Origin: HGM04593 sp045661205
Lineage (GTDB): Bacteria; Bacteroidota; Bacteroidia; Bacteroidales; Bacteroidaceae
Assembly: GCA_045661205.1 (NCBI GenBank)
Contig: JAZRFE010000041.1
Span: forward strand, 21,158 to 85,157
DNA length: 64,000 bases
Direction: 5' to 3'
Shown: in pieces, positions 8,528 to 17,116 of the stretch
How the letters are laid out: every line of letters begins with the position of its first letter
Numbering within the stretch: position 1 is the first letter of the stretch
Translations under genes and position numbers: made by a program
The notes under the pieces: model-generated
Seen by the model: the letters and a program-made list of their open reading frames with translations, nothing else
Databases searched by the model: none
Told to the model about the DNA's origin: nothing

Positions 8528-8968
8528 TTAGTTGTCAATATCTATGATGTTGAACTTGTTGTCGAATGTTAGCTCCAGGCGGTTCGAGAGTTTCAACTCG
8601 TAATCGGTTCTGTTGCGCTCAATCTGCATCACTTTTACATCGGGATAGTTCTCTTTCACATATTTCATTATCTGAGCAGGTACGATGGGTGTCGGAACCG
8701 ATGAATGTCGGCAATCAACCTCTTTCCACTCGCCGTTGCGGTTGAACTCCACCTTTGTGCCGTCGGTCATCATCACCTCGTATGATTTCTCCAAGAAGTC
8801 GTGCTCCTCTTTGACGTATGTTATCTTGGTGGTGCCGAAGTAGCGATCGATGAACTGTTGCGACTTTTTAGGCAGAGCCTCCTTTGTTATCAAACGGTCG
8901 TTGTCGGCGTTTGCAGTCATTATACCCATTGAAAATACGGCTATTAAAATAACAATTAACTTTTTCAT
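8528..8968 (-). CDS. PepSY-like (DUF2874-type) periplasmic protein
   Basis: The 146-residue protein carries a signal peptide cut after TANA and no lipobox. Two PepSY-like units are seen, each with a helix (QQFIDRYF; PAQIMKYVKENYPD) followed by strands containing VEFNRNGEWKEVD or LTFDNKFNIIDID. Its function is unknown. It heads a two-gene unit with the lipoprotein paralogue at 8046-8477. Upstream at 9033-9048 there is a short inverted repeat (GATTCT/AGAATC). Confidence 0.75.
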   Translation of the reverse strand: MKKLIVILIAVFSMGIMTANADNDRLITKEALPKKSQQFIDRYFGTTKITYVKEEHDFLEKSYEVMMTDGTKVEFNRNGEWKEVDCRHSSVPTPIVPAQIMKYVKENYPDVKVMQIERNRTDYELKLSNRLELTFDNKFNIIDIDN

Positions 8969-9032
8969 GATTCTTCGTTTTTATCGGGTTAAACAATTCT
9001 TTAACAACTTTTCTACTGCAAAGGTTACATCC

Positions 9033-9048
9033 GATTCTGAAAAGAATC
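9033..9048. repeat. Short inverted repeat upstream of the PepSY-like pair
   Basis: GATTCT and AGAATC flank GAAA, 65 bases upstream of the start at 8968. It is a possible operator or leader hairpin; nothing else supports it. Confidence 0.3.
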
Positions 9049-9113
9049 TGAAAAAACAGGAAATATCTATTTTTTTCGCAAAAAAAACATTTTTTGTTTC
9101 GATATATAAAAAA

Positions 9114-9140
9114 AGCCCGGTGCAGTCGATGCACCGGGCT
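9114..9140 (-). terminator. Terminator of the alkaline phosphatase gene
   Basis: The 11-bp stem AGCCCGGTGCA/TGCACCGGGCT has a 5-base loop and is followed on the minus strand by a T-rich stretch (the A-run at 9107-9114 on the plus strand). It closes the long minus-strand gene series. Confidence 0.85.
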
Positions 9141-9161
9141 GTAATCACGTTTGCGCGTGGG

Positions 9162-10544
9162 TTATTTACCGTATTTCGCAATTTTCTTTATAATCTTGGG
9201 AATATCGGTGTTGTCAATCACTCCGTTGAACTTCTCGGCACCTGCGCCAATGGCAAAGAGGGGCACGAAGCTTGCCGAGTGATTGGGGCCTGCCCATGAG
9301 AGAAGAGCCTTGTGGTTAATCATCTGCTTAGCTCTTGAAGCGATAGACGAGAGCTTGCTCTCGCGTTTAGCGATGTCGGTTGTTGCGTATGCCTGCTCAA
9401 AGTATGCTCTCAGCTCGTGAGTCTCCTCCTTTGTAAGCTCTACTGTCTCGCCAATGCCGAAGTACTCTTTCAACAACTCCATTACTCTCTCCCAGCGAAG
9501 TTCCATTCTTGCACGGCTTGCGCGACGCAGGATAGAAGCCATTCTGTCGGCACTCACCTTCTGGCCTGCAAGTGCTTTCAGGTTCAGTGCGTATGCGCCG
9601 CTGTAACCGAGCACCAAACCGCCTGTCTCGTGGTCGGCTGTTACTACGATAAGAGTCTCGTCGGCATGTTTCTTGTAGAACTCGTATGCCACTTTTATAG
9701 CGTTGTCGAAGTCGATAACCTCGTTGAGCATTGTCGCGCCGTCGTCGGCATGTGAAGCGTAGTCAATCTTGCCACCCTCTACCATAAAGAAGAATCCCTT
9801 CTTGTTTTTGCTCTTGTTTGTGAGGTATTCGATACCTGCCTCGGTAATCTGTGCAAGTGTCAGGTCGCCCTCCTCGCGGTCGAGTGCGTAGGGAAGATCC
9901 GATGCAACCTCTTTCTGGTAGAGCATAAGTTTCTTTGCATTCTTACCATTCTGCTTGTAGTCGTCAAAACCTCTTGCAATGGTGTAACCCTGCTCTTTTG
10001 CCTTGTTGTAAATCTCCTCGCGTTTCTCGCTTGAGCACAAAAGGTCGCCACCGGCATAGAAGTCGTAACCTGCAATGAGCATATCTTCTGAAATCTCATC
10101 GTGGCGTGAACGGCCGGGCTGGTGGGCATAGAATGCTCCGGGTGTTGCATGACCGACGCTCACAGTTGATGATACACCTACTGCGTAGCCAGCCTCTTTA
10201 GCTGCGTGTGCAACGCTGTAAACAGGTTCGTTGTCTACTGTCACGCCCAGATATCCGTTCTTTGTCTTGCTGCCTGTTGCGAGCGCAGTGCCCGATGCGG
10301 CAGAGTCGGTAACACCATTGGTCTTTGAGAATGTTGATACGAACGCGCTCTTGGGGAACTGTGTGAAGCAGAGCTTTTGGGGACGACCAATCTCTCCTTT
10401 AAGCTCGCCCAAATAAAGCTCTGTACCCAATACATGTGAGGGGCCCATTCCGTCACCGATAAAGTAGAATACATACTTAGGCGCTTTTGCAAAGCTTGCC
10501 AATACCAATAGCAACAGCAAGCATGTTCCGAATAATTTTTTCAT
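9162..10544 (-). CDS. Alkaline phosphatase, periplasmic
   Basis: This 460-residue secreted phosphomonoesterase has a signal peptide (about 1-20). Family motifs are the metal site FIGDGMGPSH (Asp31), the nucleophile region VTDSAASGTALATG (Ser81), VTADHETGG, and the C-terminal metal-binding GPNHSASFVP. The length fits bacterial PhoA-type enzymes. It releases phosphate from organic phosphates outside the inner membrane. It starts 31 bases after the serpin gene and is the last gene before a terminator. No Pho-box-like operator was recognised. Confidence 0.92.
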   Translation of the reverse strand: MKKLFGTCLLLLLVLASFAKAPKYVFYFIGDGMGPSHVLGTELYLGELKGEIGRPQKLCFTQFPKSAFVSTFSKTNGVTDSAASGTALATGSKTKNGYLGVTVDNEPVYSVAHAAKEAGYAVGVSSTVSVGHATPGAFYAHQPGRSRHDEISEDMLIAGYDFYAGGDLLCSSEKREEIYNKAKEQGYTIARGFDDYKQNGKNAKKLMLYQKEVASDLPYALDREEGDLTLAQITEAGIEYLTNKSKNKKGFFFMVEGGKIDYASHADDGATMLNEVIDFDNAIKVAYEFYKKHADETLIVVTADHETGGLVLGYSGAYALNLKALAGQKVSADRMASILRRASRARMELRWERVMELLKEYFGIGETVELTKEETHELRAYFEQAYATTDIAKRESKLSSIASRAKQMINHKALLSWAGPNHSASFVPLFAIGAGAEKFNGVIDNTDIPKIIKKIAKYGK

Positions 10545-10575
10545 TTTCTTGGTCCTATTTTGTTTGTTGATTCAT

Positions 10576-11799
10576 TTACTCTTTGGGGTGTCCGTTCTTT
10601 CCGATGAACAGGATGTTACCTGTCTCCCTCTCCCTTATTATATATATAAAGGGTCGGTTGATAACCATTTTCTTGGGCTGGGGAGGTCCGGCTGACATTG
10701 TCATCAGCGATACTGATGTTACGGCAGCAGCTTCTGCACCCTCTTCGTCTACCTTCACGAATGTCTTTTGCAGCACGTCGCCTATGCACAGTGCCTCTTT
10801 GCTGAGTGCGTCGAAGTTTGCCTTGTTGGGGTTGAAGGCATCGCTCATGCCCATCTCCTGCAATGTTCTCTTAAGGCTTGTACCATATTCAGCCTTGTAG
10901 CGCGGCAGGCTCAGGTGCACCTCCTCGCTCTCGCGGTCGGCATACCAGGTATTGAAGTTCTCGTCGAGAAGTTCCACGCATTTGTCCATAGCCACTCCTT
11001 CGCGCGGCAGCACGAAGAGCATCTCGAACATGCCTTCGCCAAAGGGCTTTGCCACCATCTGTATATCCTCATTCTCGTAGTAGGGCATTTTCACATTCTG
11101 GAACATCATCTGCACCTTTACCTTCTCGCCGTTCTCCTTGGTGAAATCCTCCTCTTTTGTGCGCTTCTTGTTGAATGTGTCGCTCCAACGGCCGTTGAAG
11201 TAGAGCGCATTAATAAGGAAAAGCTGTGTCATGGGGTCAATTTCCTTTATAATCTCGGTGATTTTTCCATCGGTCTTCTGTGAGCACCATTCGTTGATGG
11301 CTTTTATCGCAGCAGCGTCGAATTTGATGTTCTTCACCGCTGCATCGTAATATTTGGTGTTGCTCTTTTCAAACTCCTTCTTTATCTTGAAATTCTTATT
11401 CACCCACATAGAGTTTGCCACTCCCACGGTTACTCTTTCGGGGTCGAGAGTGCTCAGACGTTTGATAAGTTTTTCTTGGCAGGCGTTGATTTTCTCTGCG
11501 TCGTTCATGGGAAATCCTAATGCAGCGTACATCTGCTCGCGTGTAGCTCCGTCTGCGCCGTTGGCTGCCATCGACAATGCCCACGATGCGCTCATGGGCG
11601 AAAGACAGAAGTTGTCGTTGCCCTTTTCTGCCTGGTACATCTGCGCGAACAGTTTCATCGCGAATTTGTTTGTCTCGCGTGCAATCTCTGTTTCTTGCTC
11701 GCTCAACTGTGTAGACTGCTCGGTCTGTGCAGTCTGTGTGGCTGTGCCGCATGATACCAATGTCGCGGCTATTGCCATTATGTAAAATGCTTTTTTCAT
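10576..11799 (-). CDS. Serpin-family protease inhibitor, lipoprotein
   Basis: The 407-residue protein has a lipobox with Cys17 (ATLVSC), so it is probably membrane anchored and possibly surface exposed. The serpin fold is complete, including NAMF-type shutter segments and the C-terminal RPFIYII strand. The hinge DEEGAEAAAVTSV has the small-residue pattern expected of an inhibitory, inserting serpin. Counting from the hinge Glu as P17 puts Met368-Ser369 at P1-P1', the same pair as human alpha-1-antitrypsin; the primed side is about four residues longer. An elastase- or chymotrypsin-like target is inferred. It starts 12 bases after rseP. Confidence 0.9.
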   Translation of the reverse strand: MKKAFYIMAIAATLVSCGTATQTAQTEQSTQLSEQETEIARETNKFAMKLFAQMYQAEKGNDNFCLSPMSASWALSMAANGADGATREQMYAALGFPMNDAEKINACQEKLIKRLSTLDPERVTVGVANSMWVNKNFKIKKEFEKSNTKYYDAAVKNIKFDAAAIKAINEWCSQKTDGKITEIIKEIDPMTQLFLINALYFNGRWSDTFNKKRTKEEDFTKENGEKVKVQMMFQNVKMPYYENEDIQMVAKPFGEGMFEMLFVLPREGVAMDKCVELLDENFNTWYADRESEEVHLSLPRYKAEYGTSLKRTLQEMGMSDAFNPNKANFDALSKEALCIGDVLQKTFVKVDEEGAEAAAVTSVSLMTMSAGPPQPKKMVINRPFIYIIRERETGNILFIGKNGHPKE

Positions 11800-11811
11800 G
11801 TTGTGTTTATT

Positions 11812-13134
11812 TTAGAACAGAAATTTTGTTATGTCATTGTATGCGGCAAGCACAAAGAGTGCCAGCAGTAGGAACATTCCCACCATCTGTGCGCGTTCCA
11901 AGAACTTGTCGCTGGGCTTGTGGCCTGTTATCACCTCCGCGAGCAGGAACAGCACATGTCCGCCGTCGAGTGCGGGTATGGGCAGTATGTTCATGAATGC
12001 AAGTATGATAGAGAGGAATGCTGTCATCATCCAGAATTTGTACCAATCCCATGTGGGGGGGAACATGCTTCCTATTGTTCCGAACATACCCACCGACTTT
12101 GCACCTTCGGCCGAGAAAACATATTTAAAGTCGCTCACATAGCCTTTGAGCACGTTGCAACCGTAGATGGCTCCTGCGGGGAACGATTCCAGAAGTCCGT
12201 ACTCCAGCACCACGGGAGTATATCCCATGTCGCGGGGCATCACACCCAGTTTATATGTAGAGTCTACGTTGGCTGTGAGTATCACCTCCTCGCCTCCTCT
12301 TATGGCTGTGATATTCACATTGCTCTCACTCTTCTCTTTCGCTCCTTCGAGCGCATTCATAAGTTTGTACCACGAATTTATACTCTTGCCCGCGATGCTT
12401 GTGATGCTGTCGCCACGCTGTACGCCTGCGAGCGCAGCTGCGCTACCGGGTAAGACACTGTCGATGACTGCGGGTATTCTGTACTGCATGAAGGGGGTGT
12501 CGTTGCCCAAGTCCAGAAGCCCGAACTCCTCGGGTATGGCGATGGTAACTTCCTTGCCGTTGCGGAGCACTGTCACGTTCTTCTCGTCAATGATTTTTCT
12601 CAGCAGGTCTACGTCATATTTGTTCAAGTCGTCACCGCCGCTGCGCAGCAGTATGTCGCCGTCTACAAAGCCGATGGCTTTTGCATTCTCGTTGAACTCC
12701 ATTCCGTAGGTGGCCTTTTTAACGTCGTAGTAGCTCTCGCCCCATGTGAAGAGTATCATCGAGTAGATGAATAGGGCGAGTACGAAGTTGAAGAGCACAC
12801 CTCCAATCATTATGAGCAGACGCTGATAGGCGGGCTTTGCGCGGAACTCATAGGGCTGTGGGGGCAGTTTCATCTGCTCCACGTCCATCGACTCGTCTAT
12901 CATTCCCGAAATCTTGCAATATCCGCCCAGGGGCAGCCAGCCGATACCATACTCGGTGTCGCTGTTCTTGGGCTTCCATTTGAAGAGCGAGAATTTGTAG
13001 TCGAAGAACAGGTAGAACTTCTCCACTCTCACCTTGAATATTCTCGAAAAGATAAAATGGCCGAACTCATGAATAAGCACAAGCAGGCTCAATGCCATTA
13101 TCAACTGAAGGGCGCGTATGAAAAATATCTCCAT
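11812..13134 (-). CDS. rseP: RIP metalloprotease RseP (site-2 protease, M50B)
   Basis: This 440-residue inner-membrane zinc protease cuts membrane-spanning substrates such as anti-sigma factors and leftover signal peptides. The zinc site HEFGH (His22, Glu23, His26) lies in the first helix and the third ligand in PALDGG (Asp390) near the C-terminus. Two PDZ-like regions sit between, with a third and fourth membrane segment around the LDG motif. In the minus-strand series dxr precedes it, a common pairing across bacteria. Its substrates here cannot be read from the window. Confidence 0.93.
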   Translation of the reverse strand: MEIFFIRALQLIMALSLLVLIHEFGHFIFSRIFKVRVEKFYLFFDYKFSLFKWKPKNSDTEYGIGWLPLGGYCKISGMIDESMDVEQMKLPPQPYEFRAKPAYQRLLIMIGGVLFNFVLALFIYSMILFTWGESYYDVKKATYGMEFNENAKAIGFVDGDILLRSGGDDLNKYDVDLLRKIIDEKNVTVLRNGKEVTIAIPEEFGLLDLGNDTPFMQYRIPAVIDSVLPGSAAALAGVQRGDSITSIAGKSINSWYKLMNALEGAKEKSESNVNITAIRGGEEVILTANVDSTYKLGVMPRDMGYTPVVLEYGLLESFPAGAIYGCNVLKGYVSDFKYVFSAEGAKSVGMFGTIGSMFPPTWDWYKFWMMTAFLSIILAFMNILPIPALDGGHVLFLLAEVITGHKPSDKFLERAQMVGMFLLLALFVLAAYNDITKFLF

Positions 13135-13192
13135 AAATTTTTTGTATTCTGTCTCTCTTTAAGGGTTAAACATCTTTTTGCATATAAGGTTT

Positions 13193-14353
13193 TTATATCC
13201 ATCCTTCCACCATGCGTCTTGTCTGCATGTCGGTGTCGAAGAGGTTGTCGAGTGAGGGCTTCAGACGATAGTCCACACTCTGCATGGCTCTCTCTATCAG
13301 ACGGCTCATCTCGGTGAACTTTATTTTCTCCTTAAGAAAGGCCGACACGCACACCTCATTCGCAGCGTTCAGCACGCAAGGCATATTCCCGCCCATTGTC
13401 AGTGCCTGGTAGGCAAGTTGCAGGTTGGGGAAACGCTCGGTGTCGGGCTGCTCAAAGGTCAGCTCTTTCATAGTGGCGAAATTGAGTCGCTCAAAGCTCG
13501 ACGAGAGTCGTGTGGGGTAAGAGAGGGCATACATTATAGGCAGACGCATGTCGGGTGTTCCCAACTGTGCCTTTACTGCTCCGTCGGCAAACTGCACCAT
13601 AGAGTGTATCACCGACTGTGGGTGCACCACCACCTCTATCTCCTCGGGCTTCACGCCGAAGAGCCATTTGGCCTCAATCACCTCCAGACCCTTGTTCATC
13701 ATCGATGCCGAGTCGATGGTAATCTTTGCTCCCATGCTCCAATTGGGGTGTTTCAGAGCCTGTTCGCGGGTTACTGTTTCCAACTGCTCTTTGCTGAATG
13801 TGCGGAAGGGGCCTCCCGAGGCTGTCAGAATGATTTTCTCCACCCTGTTGTCGCTCTCTCCGGCGAGGCATTGGAAAATTGCCGAGTGTTCCGAGTCTAC
13901 CGGCAGGATGGGCACCTGGTACTGCATTGCAAGCTCGTTTATAAGCTCGCCGGCCACCACCATCGTCTCTTTGTTGGCGAGAGCAATTGCTTTTCCTGCC
14001 TTTATAGCCTCTATCGTGGGGCGCAGTCCGGCAAAGCCTACGAGGGCTGTGACTACAATGTCGATGGGTTGCGATTGTACTATCTGGCAGATGGAGTCGT
14101 AGCCGCCGTATACTTTTATGGGCAGGTCCTGCAACGCCTCTTTCAACTGTTCGTATTTCTCTTCGTTGGCTATGACCACCGCCTCGGGGCGGAACTTGCG
14201 TGCCTGTTCTATAAGCTCTTCCACGCGGTCGTTGGCTGTGAGGGCGTACACCTCGAAACATTCGGGGTGTTCCTCTACCACTTGCAGTGTTTGTGTGCCT
14301 ATCGAGCCTGTGGAGCCGAGCACTGCTATCACTCTTTTATGTCTGTCTATCAT
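13193..14353 (-). CDS. dxr: 1-deoxy-D-xylulose 5-phosphate reductoisomerase
   Basis: The 386-residue cytosolic enzyme converts DXP to MEP with NADPH, the second step of the non-mevalonate isoprenoid pathway. It starts with the NADPH-binding motif VLGSTGSIGTQ. The divalent metal site is in LPVDSEHSA (Asp and Glu), and the TASGGPFR and NKGLEVIEA substrate-loop motifs are intact. Length is normal. It lies 58 bases upstream of rseP and 64 bases after the LytM-like gene. ispD of the same pathway is at 55849-56547. Confidence 0.96.
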   Translation of the reverse strand: MIDRHKRVIAVLGSTGSIGTQTLQVVEEHPECFEVYALTANDRVEELIEQARKFRPEAVVIANEEKYEQLKEALQDLPIKVYGGYDSICQIVQSQPIDIVVTALVGFAGLRPTIEAIKAGKAIALANKETMVVAGELINELAMQYQVPILPVDSEHSAIFQCLAGESDNRVEKIILTASGGPFRTFSKEQLETVTREQALKHPNWSMGAKITIDSASMMNKGLEVIEAKWLFGVKPEEIEVVVHPQSVIHSMVQFADGAVKAQLGTPDMRLPIMYALSYPTRLSSSFERLNFATMKELTFEQPDTERFPNLQLAYQALTMGGNMPCVLNAANEVCVSAFLKEKIKFTEMSRLIERAMQSVDYRLKPSLDNLFDTDMQTRRMVEGWI

Positions 14354-14417
14354 TTCTTTTGTGTTTTTCTGTGGCAGTTTGTCGTGTGCCGACGCACTGC
14401 TTTATGCTGTTTCTTTG

Positions 14418-15260
14418 TTAAAATGCAATGTAAATTTCAGGGTTGAGAGGCTCACCTCTATGCCACAATTCAAAGTGCAGGTAAGGCTTTTTCTGTTGCT
14501 CCTCCTGTGTCTCTTTGCCCAGCGATGCTATCACTTCGCCACTTGTCACCCTGTCGCCTGTCTTTTTCAGTATGCTGCTACAGTTGCGATACACCGAGGT
14601 AAGGTTCTGTTTGTGTTGTATGATGAGCATATATCCGTCGTTAGCCGTATAGTCGCTCATGATGACTGTTCCGTCGAGTATGGCAAGCACACTCTCACCG
14701 GTGTTCTCGGCGATGTCAATACCGTAGTGACGCAGGTTCGAGTCGAATTTCCTCACAATCATTCCCTGTGCAGGGCGGAAAAGATGCAACTCCTGCAAGG
14801 CACTCACCGTAGAGGCTTGCGACGTAAGGTTGTACTTCTCTTTTTGCTCGAATTCATCGACAAATTTTGCCTCACGCTCGGTGGTCTCTATGGGGTAACC
14901 CTCTTTGGTGGTGAGTGTGTCGGGTGGCAGAATGCTGTCAATCTCCACGCCCGACATTATCGCCTTGATGTTTGCGAGGTATTTATCCTGTTTGTCAATC
15001 TCGTTTTTCAGTGAGTCTACACGCAACACCTCTTGAATGAGTTTTTCACGGGCTTTTTCGTTTACATGTCCGGGAAGGTATTCACTCACAGGGGTAAACA
15101 CTATTATCAGATACAGTACTCCGGCTACGGTCAGCAACGAGAGGGCTAACGAAAGAACCACTCCCAACAGCGACACGTTGAAGCCGAGCAGTTTATTCTC
15201 GTCGTGGATGGTGAGCCTGTATTTGCGTGTGAGGCTCTTCTTTATTTTGTTCTTACCCAT
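14418..15260 (-). CDS. Degenerate LytM/M23-domain membrane protein
   Basis: The 280-residue protein has a short basic N-terminus, one transmembrane helix (about 29-56), a coiled-coil-like periplasmic part and a C-terminal M23 domain (about 160-280). The zinc ligands appear kept (His178 and Asp182 in HYGIDI; His262 in YLHFE). The two catalytic His positions are changed: the usual YxHLS is YRNCS (Asn226) and the first His of HxH is Tyr260. It is therefore probably not a working endopeptidase but a LytM-type amidase activator or scaffold. It starts 4 bases after rimM. Confidence 0.82.
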   Translation of the reverse strand: MGKNKIKKSLTRKYRLTIHDENKLLGFNVSLLGVVLSLALSLLTVAGVLYLIIVFTPVSEYLPGHVNEKAREKLIQEVLRVDSLKNEIDKQDKYLANIKAIMSGVEIDSILPPDTLTTKEGYPIETTEREAKFVDEFEQKEKYNLTSQASTVSALQELHLFRPAQGMIVRKFDSNLRHYGIDIAENTGESVLAILDGTVIMSDYTANDGYMLIIQHKQNLTSVYRNCSSILKKTGDRVTSGEVIASLGKETQEEQQKKPYLHFELWHRGEPLNPEIYIAF

Positions 15261-15264
15261 TATG

Positions 15265-15774
15265 CTAAATGTTTATAAGTCCGTCAGGCAGTTTGAATGT
15301 TATTACGCGATTTTCGTGGTCGATGCCTGTTATCATCTCCTCGCTTGCGGGGATGAGAATCTCCTCGCCATTGTGCTCCACGACAAAAAGGGTGTTGATG
15401 GTGCTGTCGTCTATGGCTATCACTTCGCCCAGCATTCCCGCCTCTTCGTCTTCGGCCTCGAATCCCACGAAATAGTTCCATGTGAAGTGCTCCTCCTCGT
15501 CAATCCATTCGCGCGGGATATATGTGGCGCGGTTGGTGAGGAAACGTACGCTCTCGGCATCGTCGAGACGCTCCAGCTTAACAATTATCGTGTCGCTGTT
15601 TTTTGTGCGCGACTCTTCGATGAAGAAGGGCACAAGAATTCCGTCGATGTCACATGCTACAAAGTCGCAGTCATCGCCCAGCAGAAACCCTTCGCCGGCA
15701 ATGCCTATCTCTCCTTTTGTGCCATGCGGCTTTGTGAACTTTCCAAAGTATATGAAATCCTCTTTTTTCAGCAT
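15265..15774 (-). CDS. rimM: Ribosome maturation factor RimM
   Basis: The 169-residue protein has the N-terminal RimM fold (FIYFGKFTKPHGTKGEIG) and the C-terminal PRC-barrel (VGFEAEDEEAGMLGEV and the EEILIPA strand). RimM binds ribosomal protein S19 and helps mature the 30S head. It is usually next to rpsP or trmD; here it sits between murA (15 bases upstream) and the LytM-like gene (4 bases downstream), an arrangement that ties it to envelope genes. Confidence 0.92.
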   Translation of the reverse strand: MLKKEDFIYFGKFTKPHGTKGEIGIAGEGFLLGDDCDFVACDIDGILVPFFIEESRTKNSDTIIVKLERLDDAESVRFLTNRATYIPREWIDEEEHFTWNYFVGFEAEDEEAGMLGEVIAIDDSTINTLFVVEHNGEEILIPASEEMITGIDHENRVITFKLPDGLINI

Positions 15775-15789
15775 TTTGTCTCTCTTTTT

Positions 15790-17094
15790 TTAAGATCTTG
15801 TGATTTTTGCACCTAATTGGCACAGACGTTGTTCAAGATTTTGATAGCCTCGGTCTATTTGCTCGATGTTGTCGATGCGGCTTGTTCCCTCGGCACTCAT
15901 TGCGGCAATGAGCAGTGCTATTCCCGCACGAATATCGGGCGAGCTCATGGTGCGTGCTCTTAGTTTGAACTGCTGGTTGTGGCCGACGACCACTGCTCTG
16001 TGTGGGTCGCACAATATAATCTGCGCTCCCATGTCTATGAGCTTGTCCACAAAAAAGAGGCGGCTCTCGAACATCTTTTGGTGTATGAGCACGCTGCCCT
16101 TTGCTTGTATGGCTGTCACGAGCATCACACTCAACAGGTCGGGGGTGAGCCCCGGCCAGGGGGCATCGCTTATAGTCATTATCGAGCCGTCGATGAACGT
16201 GTCAATCTCGTAGCTCTCCTGCGAGGGTATGTAGATGTCGTCGCCTCTCTGCTCGAAGTTTATTCCCAAACGTCTGAAACTGTCGGGAATTATTCCCAAG
16301 TTTTCAAATGATACATCCTTGATGGTTATTTCGCTTTTGGTCATGGCTGCCATTCCTATGAAACTGCCCACCTCAATCATGTCGGGCAGCACACGGTGGT
16401 TGCATCCTCCAAGTGAGTCTACACCCTCGATGGTCAGCAGGTTGCTGGCGATGCCGCTTATCTTTGCTCCCATGCGTGTGAGCATCTTACACAACTGTTG
16501 CAGGTAGGGCTCGCAGGCAGCATTGTATATTGTGGTCTTTCCCTCGGCAAGCACCGCAGCCATTATAATGTTGGCTGTACCTGTTACCGATGCTTCGTCG
16601 AGCAGCATGCTGCATCCTTTCAGACGCTCGGCTGTCAGGCTGTATGTCTGTCGTTTTTCATCTTGCTCGAATTTTGCACCCAATTTCTGAAGTCCGGTGA
16701 AGTGTGTGTCGAGCCTGCGACGGCCTATCTTGTCGCCTCCGGGCTTGGCTATCAACGTTCTGCCGAATCGTGCGAGTAGCGGGCCCATCAGCATCACCGA
16801 GCCTCTGAGACTCGAACAGCTCTTCAGAAAATCGTCGCTTTCGAGGTAGTCCATGTTTATGTTGTCCGCCTGAAAAGTGAAGCGACCTTCGCCCGTCTGA
16901 CTCACAGAGACACCCATCCTGATGAGCAATGATATCAGATTGTTCACGTCGAGAATGTCGGGGACATTCTCCACTGTCACCTTTTCTGGTGTAAGCAGTG
17001 TGGCGCAGATTATTTGCAACACCTCGTTCTTAGCTCCTTGCGGAACGATTGTACCGTTCAGTCGTTTTCCGCCTTCTATTATGAATGATGCCAT
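15790..17094 (-). CDS. murA: UDP-N-acetylglucosamine 1-carboxyvinyltransferase MurA, Asp-type active site
   Basis: The 434-residue cytosolic enzyme transfers enolpyruvate to UDP-GlcNAc, the first committed step of peptidoglycan synthesis. The EPSP-synthase fold and the LRGSVMLMGPLLARFG segment are clear. In the active-site loop the usual Cys of PGGC is Asp121 (KPGGDKIGRR). Asp at this place is known from mycobacterial and chlamydial MurA and removes the Cys that fosfomycin alkylates, so intrinsic fosfomycin resistance of the target is predicted. It starts 22 bases after the DUF4290 gene. Confidence 0.95.
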   Translation of the reverse strand: MASFIIEGGKRLNGTIVPQGAKNEVLQIICATLLTPEKVTVENVPDILDVNNLISLLIRMGVSVSQTGEGRFTFQADNINMDYLESDDFLKSCSSLRGSVMLMGPLLARFGRTLIAKPGGDKIGRRRLDTHFTGLQKLGAKFEQDEKRQTYSLTAERLKGCSMLLDEASVTGTANIIMAAVLAEGKTTIYNAACEPYLQQLCKMLTRMGAKISGIASNLLTIEGVDSLGGCNHRVLPDMIEVGSFIGMAAMTKSEITIKDVSFENLGIIPDSFRRLGINFEQRGDDIYIPSQESYEIDTFIDGSIMTISDAPWPGLTPDLLSVMLVTAIQAKGSVLIHQKMFESRLFFVDKLIDMGAQIILCDPHRAVVVGHNQQFKLRARTMSSPDIRAGIALLIAAMSAEGTSRIDNIEQIDRGYQNLEQRLCQLGAKITRS

Positions 17095-17116
17095 GCCTGT
17101 GTGGTTTTAGCGGTTG

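Noticed and set aside
13418..14446. Long open frame (342 residues) on the plus strand opposite dxr
   Set aside because: It is antisense to a clear dxr gene, has a Cys/His/Leu-rich composition typical of reading the reverse of a coding strand, and has no promoter or family motif.
14418..15260. Frameshift or pseudogene explanation for the missing catalytic His of the M23 protein
   Set aside because: The frame is continuous, of normal length, and the changed residues lie within otherwise well-kept motifs, so substitution rather than decay is likely.
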